The notes: generated by a model not told the origin, from the sequence alone. A DNA stretch of 64,000 nt from DATBLE01 sp050258035 (GCA_050258035.1 JBLMYA010000092.1:26405-90404), one strand, 5' to 3'. Positions 44,739 through 53,364 are shown, numbered from the stretch's first letter. Made by a program: numbers and translations.

Positions 44739-45434
44739 CTAGACAGGCACGAGCTTGTAACCCACCTCGCGGACGGTGACGATCCGCTCGGGATGGGCCG
44801 GATCGCGCTCGATTTTCCTCCGCAGGTGCGAGACATGGACATCGCAGGCCCGCTGGTCGCCGACGTACGGCGTCTCCCAGAGGTGCTCCATGATCTCCCG
44901 CCGCGAGAAGACCTGTTCTGGATGCTCGGCGAGCAAGGCAAGAAGCCTGAACTCCGAGGGCGTCAGCTGTATCGGCTGTCCGTCCGCAACGACGCGGTGG
45001 CGTACGAGGTCGAGCTCGAGGCCGCCGAGGACTCGGGTCGGCCCGGCCGAGGCGGCGGTCCGGTCGAGTTCGCGGCGCCGGAGAAGTGCGCGTACCCGGC
45101 TCACGAGCTCGGCGAGGGAGAACGGCTTTGTCAAGTAGTCGTCGGCTCCGAGCTCGAGACCGAGCACCCGGTCGACCTCGGCGTCGCGCGCGGTGAGCAT
45201 GATGATCGGGAGATCGCTCTCTGAGCGCAGCATGCGACAGACCTCGAGCCCCGTGAGCTTCGGCATCATCACGTCGAGGATGGCGATGTCGTAGCGGGCG
45301 CCGCCGCCGACAGCGATTAGGGCTGACTTCCCATCCCCGACCACGTCGACATCGAAGCCCTCGCGGCGCAAGGCGTAGCTAACGCTCTCGGTGAGGTCCG
45401 GCTCGTCGTCGGCAAGGAGGATGCGAGCGTTCAC
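44739..45434 (-). CDS. OmpR/PhoB-type response regulator
   Basis: 231 residues from the GTG at 45434. The receiver domain has D54 (AILDVMMPK) as phospho-acceptor, acidic DDE at 9-11 and K103 (YLTKPF). A winged-helix DNA-binding domain ends ACDVHVSHLRRKIE...VREVGYKLV. Its start overlaps the downstream histidine kinase by four bases, so the two form one operon. The genes regulated are unknown. Confidence 0.92.
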   Translation of the reverse strand: MNARILLADDEPDLTESVSYALRREGFDVDVVGDGKSALIAVGGGARYDIAILDVMMPKLTGLEVCRMLRSESDLPIIMLTARDAEVDRVLGLELGADDYLTKPFSLAELVSRVRALLRRRELDRTAASAGPTRVLGGLELDLVRHRVVADGQPIQLTPSEFRLLALLAEHPEQVFSRREIMEHLWETPYVGDQRACDVHVSHLRRKIERDPAHPERIVTVREVGYKLVPV

Positions 45435-47164
45435 TCGCTCTCCGTGCGCGCCGCTGCCAGCCTCACCCGCACAACGGTACCGCGTCCGGGCGCAGAGTCG
45501 ATCTCGATGACCCCACCGAGCGCCTGGACTGCCTCGCGCACGATCGCCAGACCGAGACCGAAGCCATCCTGGCGGCCGTTGCTGGTCTGGAAGAAGCGGT
45601 CGAAAACTCGCTCCTGGTCGGCGGGCCAGATGCCGGATCCCGTGTCGCTCACTCGGATCTGCACTTCGCTCGAGTCGAGTCGATCCGCTGCCACCATGAT
45701 TCTGCCGCGTTCGGTGTGCTTGACCGCATTGGCAACCAGGTTCGCGACGACCTGCTCGAGCAGGCTGCGCTGGCCGAGTGCGGCGAGCGCCTTCGGGCAT
45801 GACACGTCGATGTCGACGCCGTCCGCCGGCTCGATTCCGTCAATCGCCTGCTCGATGACAGGCCTGAGCGGAACGGAGCCGAGCTGCAAGGTCTCCTGGC
45901 GGGTCTGCGTGCGAGCGAGGTCGAGCAACGCCCGGACGAGGCGGCCGAGTCGCGTCGTCTGCCTGTCGATCAGGGCCAGGAAGCGGTCACGGTCGTCGGC
46001 GTCCTCCTTCGCCCCGAGCTGAAGCGCTTCCATCGCGTTCGTGATTGCGGCCAATGGCGTACGAAGCTCGTGCGCGGCGTTCGTGACGAACTCACGCTCC
46101 GCGCGCTCGCGGCGCTCTCGTGCGGACACGTCCGATACGACGAGCAGCGCCATGTCGGTCCCGTACCCCGACGGCATCCCGACCACTGAGTACGTCCGCT
46201 CGTCGTCTGGTGAGACCCGCGCCTGTGAGATCCCCGCCCCGTCTTCGAACAGGGTGCGGGCGAGCGTTCTGATCTCGAAGTCGGGCCATGGCTCCGGCAG
46301 CGGCGCTCCTTCGGCCAGGGGCGAACCGGCGAAGATCCGGTGAGCCGCCCTGTTCGCCAACTCGACTTCCAGCCCGGGGTTCACCGCGACGACGCCCTCC
46401 TGCAGCTGCTCGAAGAGGGTTCGAAGCCGATCGCGCTCCGACTCCAAGGCTGCAAATGACTCGCGTAATCGACCCCTCATACGGTCGATCGTTGCGGCGA
46501 GGCCGCCGACCTCGTCATGGAGAACGCCGGGACGGAGCTCCGTCTCGAAACTGCCAGCCTCGATCGCCGCCGCCGTCGAGGCGATCCGACGCAGCCTCGC
46601 CGCGATCAGGACAGCCACGAGCAGGCCGACGACGGCACCGACGAGCACCGCCAGTCCGGCGGCACGGAGGATCTCGGCATGCAGGAGCCCGGCCTCCGCG
46701 ACCAGATCCTTCCGAAAGGAGACGGTCACGAGCGCGGATCCAGGAGGCTCGCGCAGGGGAAGACCCACGACGATCCGGCTGCCTGAAGAGTCGTGATCGA
46801 CAAATCGACGTCCCGAGAGCGCGCTTCCGAGGGCCTTGCGATCGAGCGGGTCGCTGCCGAAGCGGACACCGCGAGCGCCGCCGGGACTGAGCGGACGACG
46901 GTTCCGGTCGAACACGAACAGCGAGAGCTTGCGGCCCGCGGCGAGCACACCGATCGTCCGCGGCAGATCGCCCTGCTCCATTGCGGAGGCGATCTCGTGA
47001 GCGGCGACGACGCTACTCCCCGTTGCGATCTCCTCTGCTCGCGTGGATAGCACGCTCTCGGCTCGTTGCGTGAGCACCTCGGCGACCGCAACTGCTGTCA
47101 CCGCCGCCACGGCCGCGAACGCAAGTGCGAGCCACCAACGCATGCTGACGGCGATCCGTCGCAT
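45431..47164 (-). CDS. HAMP-PAS sensor histidine kinase
   Basis: 577 residues. TM1 about 10-30, an extracytoplasmic sensor loop (31-165), TM2 about 168-190, HAMP linker, a PAS-like domain (about 245-345), HisKA with phospho-acceptor H365 (AAHELRTP), and HATPase_c with N box NLVANAVKHTERG, G1 SDTGSGI and G2 GFGLGLAIV. The ligand sensed is unknown. It partners the regulator at 44739. Confidence 0.9.
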   Translation of the reverse strand: MRRIAVSMRWWLALAFAAVAAVTAVAVAEVLTQRAESVLSTRAEEIATGSSVVAAHEIASAMEQGDLPRTIGVLAAGRKLSLFVFDRNRRPLSPGGARGVRFGSDPLDRKALGSALSGRRFVDHDSSGSRIVVGLPLREPPGSALVTVSFRKDLVAEAGLLHAEILRAAGLAVLVGAVVGLLVAVLIAARLRRIASTAAAIEAGSFETELRPGVLHDEVGGLAATIDRMRGRLRESFAALESERDRLRTLFEQLQEGVVAVNPGLEVELANRAAHRIFAGSPLAEGAPLPEPWPDFEIRTLARTLFEDGAGISQARVSPDDERTYSVVGMPSGYGTDMALLVVSDVSARERRERAEREFVTNAAHELRTPLAAITNAMEALQLGAKEDADDRDRFLALIDRQTTRLGRLVRALLDLARTQTRQETLQLGSVPLRPVIEQAIDGIEPADGVDIDVSCPKALAALGQRSLLEQVVANLVANAVKHTERGRIMVAADRLDSSEVQIRVSDTGSGIWPADQERVFDRFFQTSNGRQDGFGLGLAIVREAVQALGGVIEIDSAPGRGTVVRVRLAAARTESE

Positions 47165-47268
47165 CCCTCCAGCAGTATCGCCCGCGAGATGCTCCCAGGC
47201 AGCAGCCTGAGCAATTCTTCACGAGGCACTCACACGAAACACAAGCAGGGTGGATACCGTCCTCGCCG

Positions 47269-47574
47269 GTGCGGCAAGAGCGTGAGAGGAGCGCTGACCA
47301 CCTGGTCAACTGTCACGGGTACGACGTCATCGCCGACGACGGCTGGCTCGGCAATGTCGAGACGCCCGTCTTCGGGTCAGACTCGAGCAGGCCGGACTAC
47401 CTGGCGGTCCGCATGCAGCGGGAGGGCATGCCACGGCGTGCGCTGGTTCCAGCTGCGCTCGTACGGCAAGTTGATTTCGACGACCGGCTCATCCACGTGA
47501 GGGGCAAGGTGCGGGAACTCGCCCGCCTGCCGGACGCCCTCCCGCTGGAACCGCAACCGCACCGCGGTGGCTAG
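47269..47574 (+). CDS. PRC-barrel-like small protein, 101 aa
   Basis: A GTG-started frame whose middle reads GYDVIADDGWLGNVETPVFG and RALVPAALVRQVDF, a PRC-barrel-like pattern of short strands (ERSADH... to LARLPDALPLEP). No signal peptide. The family is not named. It lies between the histidine kinase and a remnant. The start codon is uncertain because there is no strong ribosome site. Confidence 0.5.
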   Translation: MRQERERSADHLVNCHGYDVIADDGWLGNVETPVFGSDSSRPDYLAVRMQREGMPRRALVPAALVRQVDFDDRLIHVRGKVRELARLPDALPLEPQPHRGG

Positions 47575-47713
47575 ACCGTCGCTGGCCGACGCGGCGATGC
47601 CGACATCACACGTCAGATGCTGTCGAGCCGCGAGGCGGCCGCGTTCGCCTCGCAACCGAAGTGCGGTGTCGTCGCACGACGCCACGTCTGTAGCGTCAGG
47701 AGAGTCGAGAACA

Positions 47714-47929
47714 AGAGGCGCCGTCCTCGGCGCCGCCGCCACGCCGATCGTCTCCAGCGGGAGCGACTCGGCGGCGGCGCAGGACGAGCCGACCAACACG
47801 ACCCCGCCCTCGATCTCGGGCACCGAGCGCGAGGGCGAATCCCTGCACGCCGACCGCGGAGGCTGGATCAGCCCGAGCGACTACTCGTACCAGTGGCAAC
47901 GCTGCAAGTCGAATGGCTCGGACTGCGCC
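47714..47929 (+). pseudogene. Truncated Ig-like repeat protein remnant
   Basis: The plus-strand frame carries a signal-peptide-like stretch (GAVLGAAATPIVSSG), then EPTNTTPPSISGTEREGESL and WISPSDYSYQWQRCKSNGS. This is the first half of the Ig-like repeat found intact at 53400 and 57551. After GSDCA the reading frame continues without any repeat features and runs opposite the MarR gene. No start codon with a ribosome site. A broken third family copy. Confidence 0.7.
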
Positions 47930-47971
47930 GGGGAAGGCGCGCCCCTTTCGGGGAGAGTTCGGCGATCCGAT

Positions 47972-48463
47972 CTACGTCCTCTGTCTTGCGCGCCGGCGGG
48001 GTCGCGCGTCCAGTTCTGTTGCGCTGTCGAAGGTTCGTGCGAGAAGGCCAAACGCCTCGCCGAGAGCGCGGCGGTCGTCGTCGGTCGCCCGAATCGCCTC
48101 GGCGAGCCGTCGCTCGCCCTCGGCCGTGAGGCGGAGCTCGACGATGCGCTGGTCGCGTCTCGACCGCTCGCGGGCGACCAGGCCGGCCCGCTCCGTCCGG
48201 GTCACGAGCTCGCTCGCCGTGTTCGCCGAGATCCGGAGCTTCGCGGCGAGCTCACCCGTGCTCATCCGCTCCTTCCCGCCGGGTGCACCCTTGACCATCA
48301 GGAGCAGCAGGTAGCGCTGCGGAGTGAGTCCTGCCTGGCGCGCCCCGGCCTCGCTGCGCTCGAGAAAGCCGGCGAGCGCGGCGCGAAACTCGGCGATCAG
48401 CGCGACCCGGTCGGTCGAGAGCCGACCGTCGTCGAGGGACAGCTCGTTCTTGGAGGCTCTCAT
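47972..48463 (-). CDS. MarR family transcriptional regulator
   Basis: 163 residues with the MarR pattern: AGFLERSEAGARQAGLTPQRYLLLL, wHTH core STGELAAKLRISANTASEL, VTRTERAGLVARE and wing RDQRIVELRLTAEGERR. It diverges from a cupredoxin gene. Its stop is adjacent to the Ig-like remnant. A near-palindrome TCGGTATACGA lies seven bases upstream of its start codon and is a likely operator. Confidence 0.88.
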   Translation of the reverse strand: MRASKNELSLDDGRLSTDRVALIAEFRAALAGFLERSEAGARQAGLTPQRYLLLLMVKGAPGGKERMSTGELAAKLRISANTASELVTRTERAGLVARERSRRDQRIVELRLTAEGERRLAEAIRATDDDRRALGEAFGLLARTFDSATELDARPRRRARQRT

Positions 48464-48469
48464 GACATA

Positions 48470-48520
48470 TCGGTATACGACCTTATCGCTCTACGACCTG
48501 CTAGCGTGCCATCGTATAGC
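48470..48520. promoter_or_regulatory. Putative MarR operator between marR and the cupredoxin gene
   Basis: The 85-base divergent gap holds TCGGTATACGA (48470-48480, near palindrome) and TCGTATA (48512-48518), which is an inverted copy of TATACGA at 48474-48480. The stretch is AT-richer than its surroundings. The half-site CGGTATA also occurs, inverted, in the promoter of the second MarR at 55822. Confidence 0.5.
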
Positions 48521-48548
48521 TCTCTCACCGACCAGGTCCGGGAGGATG

Positions 48549-49085
48549 ATGAGACCCGCACGCCGGTGTTCGCGTCTGCTGGGTGTCATGGGTTCGCTGG
48601 CAGTCCTTTGGCTGGCCCTGCCGGCTGTGCGACCCGCGGCCGCAGCGATGCCGCCGCCGAGTCATTGGGTCAAGAGCGGGCCGAGGGCGCATCGGGCCGA
48701 CGTGCTGGTGATCGCGTCCTTCACGAAGGCTGCGGGGGGCTTCAACTTCGACGGCTTCGCGAAGGGGCGTCTGCGGATCACGGTGCCTGCCGGCTGGGCG
48801 GTGCACGTCGATTTCCGGAACGCCGGCCCGCTGCCCCACAGCCTGATGGTCGTCCCCTGGTCGACGAAGGCGACCGCGACTCGTCCGAAGCCGGCCTTCG
48901 GGGGAGCGGAGACCCCGCTTCCTTACCGCGGAACGCTGCGGGGCGGCCGCGCGCGGTTCGCCTTCACCGCGCGCAAGCCTGGTCAGTACCGGCTGATCTG
49001 CGCCGTGCCCGGCCACGACGCTGCGGGCATGTGGGACACGCTGATCGTGAGCCGGAGCGCGACGCGGGCGACGGCAACGGCCTGA
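48549..49085 (+). CDS. Exported cupredoxin (blue copper protein, sulfocyanin/plastocyanin-like)
   Basis: 178 residues from the second of two adjacent ATGs (48549; 48546 is possible; GGGAGG directly upstream). Signal peptide or N-terminal anchor about 8-33. The type-1 copper ligands are H97 (PLPHSLM), C151 (ICAVPGH), H156 and M161 (GMW). The spacing C-x4-H-x4-M is typical. It carries electrons outside the cytoplasm. It diverges from a MarR gene and is followed by a small ORF and a YcnI-like gene. Confidence 0.85.
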   Translation: MRPARRCSRLLGVMGSLAVLWLALPAVRPAAAAMPPPSHWVKSGPRAHRADVLVIASFTKAAGGFNFDGFAKGRLRITVPAGWAVHVDFRNAGPLPHSLMVVPWSTKATATRPKPAFGGAETPLPYRGTLRGGRARFAFTARKPGQYRLICAVPGHDAAGMWDTLIVSRSATRATATA

Positions 49086-49094
49086 GTCCGTCCC

Positions 49095-49250
49095 GTGGTC
49101 GCGCCGCGATCCAGGAGCCTCCGCCGACGGCGCCTCGCGCCCGCGGTCGCCGTCGTCGCGCAGGCGCCCTGGACCATCGAGCAGGGGCTCGACGACATCA
49201 TCGGCCGCCTGCTCGGCCGGGGGATCCCCGCTCCGGAGATCGGGCAGTGA
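49095..49250 (+). CDS. Small ORF between cupredoxin and YcnI-like genes
   Basis: A 51-codon frame from GTG 49095. Its TGA overlaps the GTG of the YcnI-like gene by four bases, a coupling typical of real genes in this window. The N-terminus is Arg-rich, then LAPAVAVVAQAPW, and the end is LDDIIGRLLGRGIPAPEI. No known family. It could also be a degenerate remnant used as a translational coupler. Confidence 0.4.
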   Translation: MVAPRSRSLRRRRLAPAVAVVAQAPWTIEQGLDDIIGRLLGRGIPAPEIGQ

Positions 49251-49873
49251 GCGCACCCCGCCGCAGCATCGTCCTCTGCGCACTCCTGGTCGCGTTCGCG
49301 CTTCCCAGCCTGGCCCGAGCGCACGTGACCCTGGCGCCGCACCAGCTCGCTCCGGGAGCCGAGAGGCTGCTCGTCTTCTCCGCCCCGGACGAGCGCGACC
49401 GCGTCGCGATCACCGCGCTCACGATCACACTCTCGCCCGGATTCGTCGTCGGGTCGGTCGAGGCAACGCCCGGCTGGACGGCCTCGGCCGGAACGCGCAC
49501 CGTCGGCTGGCGAGGCGGCCGCATCCCGCCGAACCAGTTCGCCCAGCTGGCCGTTCGAGTCGTCGCTCCCGACCGCACCGGCAGCTTCACCGTCGAGGCC
49601 GTGGAGCACTTCGCCGACGGTCGCAGCTCGACCTTCCATCCCCGCCTCACCGTCCGGCCGCCCGCCGCCGTGCGGGCGGAGCCCGGTCGGGACTCGGGCG
49701 CGCGGACGCTCGGGAAGTTCGCCCTCGGCGCAGGCCTGATCGGCATCGTGCTCGCCGTCGCCGTCGGCTTCCTCGCCCTCCGCAACTGGTTGTCCCTGCC
49801 CGACCCGAGGGAAGAAACGGAGTATCCGGAGGCAGCCAAGTGGGAACCCACTCGCATGCCACCGTCGCGCTAG
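49247..49873 (+). CDS. YcnI-like (DUF1775) exported, C-terminally anchored protein
   Basis: 208 residues. Signal peptide SIVLCALLVAFALPSLARA followed immediately by AHVTLAPHQLAPG. The new N-terminal His after cleavage is the copper ligand in YcnI-type proteins. A beta-sandwich domain (30-145) ends HPRLTVRPP, and one TM helix (about 167-186, LGAGLIGIVLAVAVGFLAL) anchors it. Copper binding is known for the family. Location next to a cupredoxin supports a copper-handling locus. Confidence 0.85.
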   Translation: MSAPRRSIVLCALLVAFALPSLARAHVTLAPHQLAPGAERLLVFSAPDERDRVAITALTITLSPGFVVGSVEATPGWTASAGTRTVGWRGGRIPPNQFAQLAVRVVAPDRTGSFTVEAVEHFADGRSSTFHPRLTVRPPAAVRAEPGRDSGARTLGKFALGAGLIGIVLAVAVGFLALRNWLSLPDPREETEYPEAAKWEPTRMPPSR

Positions 49874-49925
49874 TCGGCCCTACGGTGTCCGCCTGGATCC
49901 CTCCGAACCTCCGCAGCCGGAGCGC

Positions 49926-50015
49926 TTGACCTGGCTCACGCTGATATTGATCCTGATTGCAGTCGTCGTGCTCGCCTTCTGCTTGTGGGTAATCCGCGGC
50001 TACCCCAGGCGGTGA
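49926..50015 (+). CDS. Putative 29-residue single-TM peptide
   Basis: From a TTG with GGAG three bases upstream: a TM stretch (TLILILIAVVVLAFCLWVI) ended by Arg-rich RGYPRR. It lies 52 bases after the YcnI-like gene. Too short to identify. The in-frame sequence is open further upstream, so the start is uncertain. Its composition is clean for a small membrane protein, but chance cannot be excluded. Confidence 0.35.
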   Translation: MTWLTLILILIAVVVLAFCLWVIRGYPRR

Positions 50016-50089
50016 GGGGATTGGCGCCATTCCAAGAGAGTCGAGCCGGGCCGCTCGAGTCGCGTCTCGCCTGAGCCTCGCTGTCCCGC

Positions 50090-50524
50090 TCAACCTCCCT
50101 GCGGCCCGGCGCGAGACCGAGCAGAGTGTGCAAATGCTAGTTGCAGCGCGGACGCAATCAGGTAGATGGCAGTGGCGAGGAAGCCACCCAACGGCCAGGC
50201 GGCGACGTCTCGAACGACGTGAGCGACGGCCGACGCCGCCCCGATTGCAAGACCGACGGAGAAGACATGCAGACCACCCCATACCACTGCTCGCGCCGGC
50301 TCCGGAATCAAGGTCTCCCAGAAGCCGCCAAACGCCAGCACACCGACGAGGGCGAATCCCACCACGGCGCCGAGAAGAAAGAGGAGCGCCTCGGCGCTGC
50401 CGGGAATGCCGCGTGCGTGCGATAGCACTGCGCCGCTTGTCCAGATCGTCAGTGTGTAGCCGTAGGGTGCGGCACTTGCCGCAACCGTCGCGCGAAGCGC
50501 CGACCGGTACCGCGACGCTTGCAC
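50090..50524 (-). CDS. Four-TM membrane protein, 144 aa
   Basis: An integral membrane protein with about four hydrophobic helices (ALLFLLGAVVGFALVGVLAF, VVWGGLHVFSVGLAIGAAS, LATAIYLIASALQLAFA plus one at about 15-35). There is a charged Arg-rich C-terminus. The family is not recognised. It converges with the small ORF at 49926. The remnant of a flavin oxidase lies upstream. Confidence 0.65.
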   Translation of the reverse strand: MQASRYRSALRATVAASAAPYGYTLTIWTSGAVLSHARGIPGSAEALLFLLGAVVGFALVGVLAFGGFWETLIPEPARAVVWGGLHVFSVGLAIGAASAVAHVVRDVAAWPLGGFLATAIYLIASALQLAFAHSARSRAGPQGG

Positions 50525-50649
50525 GTATGAACCTTCGCAAACCGGTCACCCAATCCTGCCGCCCAGCGTTCGATGCTCGTCACGCCTGCCCTGCCGTCGC
50601 CGCCGCGGGAGAGACCGGTGCTGCGGGGGGAGGTGCTGCAGGCGCTCAT

Positions 50650-50790
50650 GTGCTTGCAGCACCTCCAGGCCGAATGTTCTGGTTGACGTGGAAGACCGTG
50701 CGTGCGTTGGCTGGATCGGGGTCGATGCCACCGATGACCCCGGACCACTTGGCGTCGCGGTAGGCGAATGCCGTCTGGCCGGCCTCGCGA
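50650..50790 (-). pseudogene. Remnant of a BBE-type flavin oxidase C-terminus
   Basis: The minus-strand frame reads QTAFAYRDAKWSG, then GIDPDPANARTVFHVNQNIRPGG. Both parts match the intact enzyme at 51655 (AYRDTRWAQ, VDPDPA and VFRVNQNIQPAG), but the roughly 60 residues between DPDPA and VF are missing. No start codon or FAD domain is found upstream. An internally deleted fragment in inverted orientation to the intact copy. Confidence 0.75.
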
Positions 50791-50863
50791 CGGCGATCGA
50801 CTCGTCCGTAATCCGATCGGACCGACGGCCATCACTCCGCCCCCGCCGAGCAAGACACCGATC

Positions 50864-51172
50864 TCACGCGGGACCCGTCACGCCGTCGGGCTGGACGACC
50901 AAGCGCACATCGGCGATCTCGAAGGTGGGTGCTCCCTCTACCTGGTAGGCGATTGGGATCGTGCGCGCAAGATCGGTCTCCCGGAACCGGTTGAGGGCCT
51001 CCTCGGAGTCCCAGACATAAACAGCGCCGAACTCGCCGGTATCGCGGAGGCGCAGGTAGAGCTTCTCCACGAGGCCAGGCACTGCACGGTAGTCGTTGGA
51101 GCGCTCCTCGAACATCGCCTGCACCTTCTCGTCGTCGAGCCTCGACTTGAAGCGAACAAGCGAGACGATCAA
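50864..51172 (-). CDS. Small ABM-like protein, 102 aa
   Basis: 102 residues from an ATG: IVSLVRFKSRLDDEKVQAMFEERSNDY, VPGLVEKLYLRLRDTGEFG, and VYVWDSEEALNRFRET. This is the dimeric alpha/beta-barrel pattern of the YdhR/ABM monooxygenase group. Conserved WDSEE is again seen, as in the 43916 protein. The function is unclear; quinol or small-molecule oxidation is a family possibility. Confidence 0.75.
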   Translation of the reverse strand: MIVSLVRFKSRLDDEKVQAMFEERSNDYRAVPGLVEKLYLRLRDTGEFGAVYVWDSEEALNRFRETDLARTIPIAYQVEGAPTFEIADVRLVVQPDGVTGPA

Positions 51173-51654
51173 TTGGCCGTCACCTCCTCTGCCGCAGTCT
51201 CAGGTCTTGCACGTTTCGTTGGGTTACGTCCTCGCTCGCTGGCGATGGATCCATCGGCCCACGTCCCGGGACCTGTGCGATCCGCTCTCTGGCTCGTCTG
51301 CGATGGATCCACCGCCATCCCGCTGCGCCCTCCCTCGGTGAGGCCGTGCTCTCCCTCCGTGAAGCAACCGAGTCTGTCGCAGTGATGTGAGTGATGCGTG
51401 ACGATCACCTAAACCTTTCGTCACACACCAGATCCCGTCGTGGGCCGAGTAAACCTCCGCGCCCCGACGTCCTGACCGTGAGCCGCGGCAGAGGGACATC
51501 TGCTTCTCGGGCGTCGCCGTGAGCACTTCCGAGCGGGCGAGTTGCATGATGGGGAGCCCCGCCCGAGAAGGGATGACGCGAGGGTGCCGCGGTTCTAGAC
51601 TCGCGTAGACCGGGGCCAGTTCCGGCCCGGTTTACGCCAATCGAGGAGGCTGCA
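51173..51654. other. Gene-free 482-base region with a short direct repeat
   Basis: No supported gene on either strand. GCGATGGATCCATCG (51242-51256) recurs as GCGATGGATCCACCG (51300-51314), 58 bases apart. The end carries the AGGAGG site for the flavin oxidase. The -35/-10 elements are not obvious. Confidence 0.4.
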
Positions 51655-53034
51655 GTGACCGCGATGGATGCTCGGCTGGAGTTGGGCGCCAGGTTCGAGG
51701 GCGAATTGGTCGGTCCCGAAGACGCGAGCTACGACAAGGCACGGGCTCTGTACAACGCGATGATCGACAAGCGGCCGGCGGTGATCGCACGCTGCACGTC
51801 CGCGAACGACGTCGCGCAGGCGGTCGCGTTCGCGCGCGCACACGAGCTGCCGCTGGCGGTGCGCGGCGGCGGTCACAACGGCGGCGGTCTCGGCAGCGTC
51901 GACGACGGCATCGTCGCCGACCTGTCACCGCTGCGCTCGGTATCGGTCGATGCGGAGGCGCATACTGTTCGTGTCGGCGGCGGCTGTACCTGGGCCGACG
52001 TGGACGCCGCCACGAACCCGCATGGCCTGGCGGTGCCGTGTGGAGTGATCTCCACGACCGGTGTGGGCGGGCTCACGCTTGGAGGCGGTATCGGTCACCT
52101 GACGCGTGGCTACGGCCTGACGATCGACAACCTGCTTGCTGCGGAGGTCGTGCTCGCAGATGGAGAGCAGGTCACGGCGAGCGCCGACGAGAACGCTGAG
52201 CTCTTCTGGGCCTTGCGTGGAGGCGGCGGTAACTACGGCGTGGTGACGGAGTTCACGTTCCGGGCGCATCCGGTCTCTGACGTGGTCGGCGGCCCGACGT
52301 TCTGGCCGATCGAGCAGACCGACGAGGTGCTCGCCGCCTACCGGGAGTACCTGCCCACGCTGGGGCGCAACGTCGGCGCGTTCTTCGCCTTCCACACCGT
52401 TCCCCCGGGCCCGCCGTTCCCGGAAGAGATCCACCTGCGCAAGGTGTGCGGGATCGTCTGGTGCATCGTCGGCTCAGACGAAGAGGCGGCGCAGGCGATG
52501 GCGCCGATGCTTGCCGTTGGTACACCGCTCATGAACGGCGCCGGCCGCGTGCCGTTGCCGGGCTTGAACAGCGCGTTCGACGGCCTCTACCCGCCGGGCG
52601 ATCAATGGTACTGGCGAGCCGACTTCGTCAACGAGATACCCGACGAGGCGGTGGCCCGCAATGCAGAGTGGAACGAGAAGATGCCAACCTGGAAGTCGGG
52701 CTCCCACATCTATCCGATCGACGGCGCCGCCCACGACGTCGGCCCAGACGAAACGCCATGGGCATATCGCGACACCCGCTGGGCGCAGGTGATCATCGCC
52801 GTAGATCCCGATCCCGCCGCCGCACCCGTCCTGCGCGAATGGGCCGTCGGCTACTGGGAAGCACTGCACCCATATTCAGCCGGGGGTGCGTACGTCAACT
52901 TCATGATGGACGAGGGCCAAGACAGGGTGAAGGCCACCTACCGCGACAACTACGACCGCCTCGCGAGAGCGAAGAAGACATACGACCCGGGGAACGTCTT
53001 CCGCGTCAACCAGAACATCCAACCAGCCGGGTAG
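51655..53034 (+). CDS. Berberine-bridge-enzyme-type FAD-linked oxidase
   Basis: 459 residues from a GTG with AGGAGG five bases upstream. The PCMH FAD domain (about 35-210) has RGGGHNGGG with H74 as likely 8-alpha-histidyl FAD site and VPCGV with C129 as possible 6-S-cysteinyl partner, then GGLTLGGGIGHL. The C-terminal BBE motif is NFMMDEG...YDPGNVFRVNQNI. It would oxidise sugars, alcohols or aromatic substrates with oxygen. No signal peptide. A decayed paralogue lies just upstream on the other strand. Confidence 0.9.
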   Translation: MTAMDARLELGARFEGELVGPEDASYDKARALYNAMIDKRPAVIARCTSANDVAQAVAFARAHELPLAVRGGGHNGGGLGSVDDGIVADLSPLRSVSVDAEAHTVRVGGGCTWADVDAATNPHGLAVPCGVISTTGVGGLTLGGGIGHLTRGYGLTIDNLLAAEVVLADGEQVTASADENAELFWALRGGGGNYGVVTEFTFRAHPVSDVVGGPTFWPIEQTDEVLAAYREYLPTLGRNVGAFFAFHTVPPGPPFPEEIHLRKVCGIVWCIVGSDEEAAQAMAPMLAVGTPLMNGAGRVPLPGLNSAFDGLYPPGDQWYWRADFVNEIPDEAVARNAEWNEKMPTWKSGSHIYPIDGAAHDVGPDETPWAYRDTRWAQVIIAVDPDPAAAPVLREWAVGYWEALHPYSAGGAYVNFMMDEGQDRVKATYRDNYDRLARAKKTYDPGNVFRVNQNIQPAG

Positions 53035-53097
53035 GCACCGCCGCCGCAGCGCCACAGGCGGAATCGCTGGACTGACCCGCTCGCACGTCGCGCACAA

Positions 53098-53310
53098 GTG
53101 ATCCTGCCGATGCCCTCGGGATCTATGGCCGTCCACATCCAGGAGGGATATCGAAGTCGAGGTTACGGAACGGAAGCGATGCTGCTCGCGGAGGCGCGCC
53201 GCCGCGGCTTCGCCCGCCTCGGGTTGAACGTCTTCAGAGGTAACGAGGTCGCGCGCAACCTCTACCGCTCGCTCGGCTACTCCGAGGCCGCCGTCATCGT
53301 GCCTAAGTAG
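53098..53310 (+). pseudogene. C-terminal half of a GNAT acetyltransferase
   Basis: 70 codons contain the acetyl-CoA motif GYRSRGYGTEAMLLAEAR and FRGNEVARNLYRSLGYSE, the second half of a GNAT fold. The first half (about 70-80 residues) is missing, with no upstream frame carrying it. It may be expressed but is unlikely to be a complete enzyme. It follows the flavin oxidase gene. Confidence 0.65.
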
Positions 53311-53364
53311 CGCGACAGGACGTGGAGGCACAGCTAGCGCCAAGTATCCGGGCATCGAGCAAAG

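Noticed and set aside
47567..49873. One 768-codon plus-strand frame joining the Ig-like remnant and the YcnI-like gene
   Set aside because: Its middle is antisense to the MarR gene and runs out of frame with the cupredoxin; the two ends are separate features.
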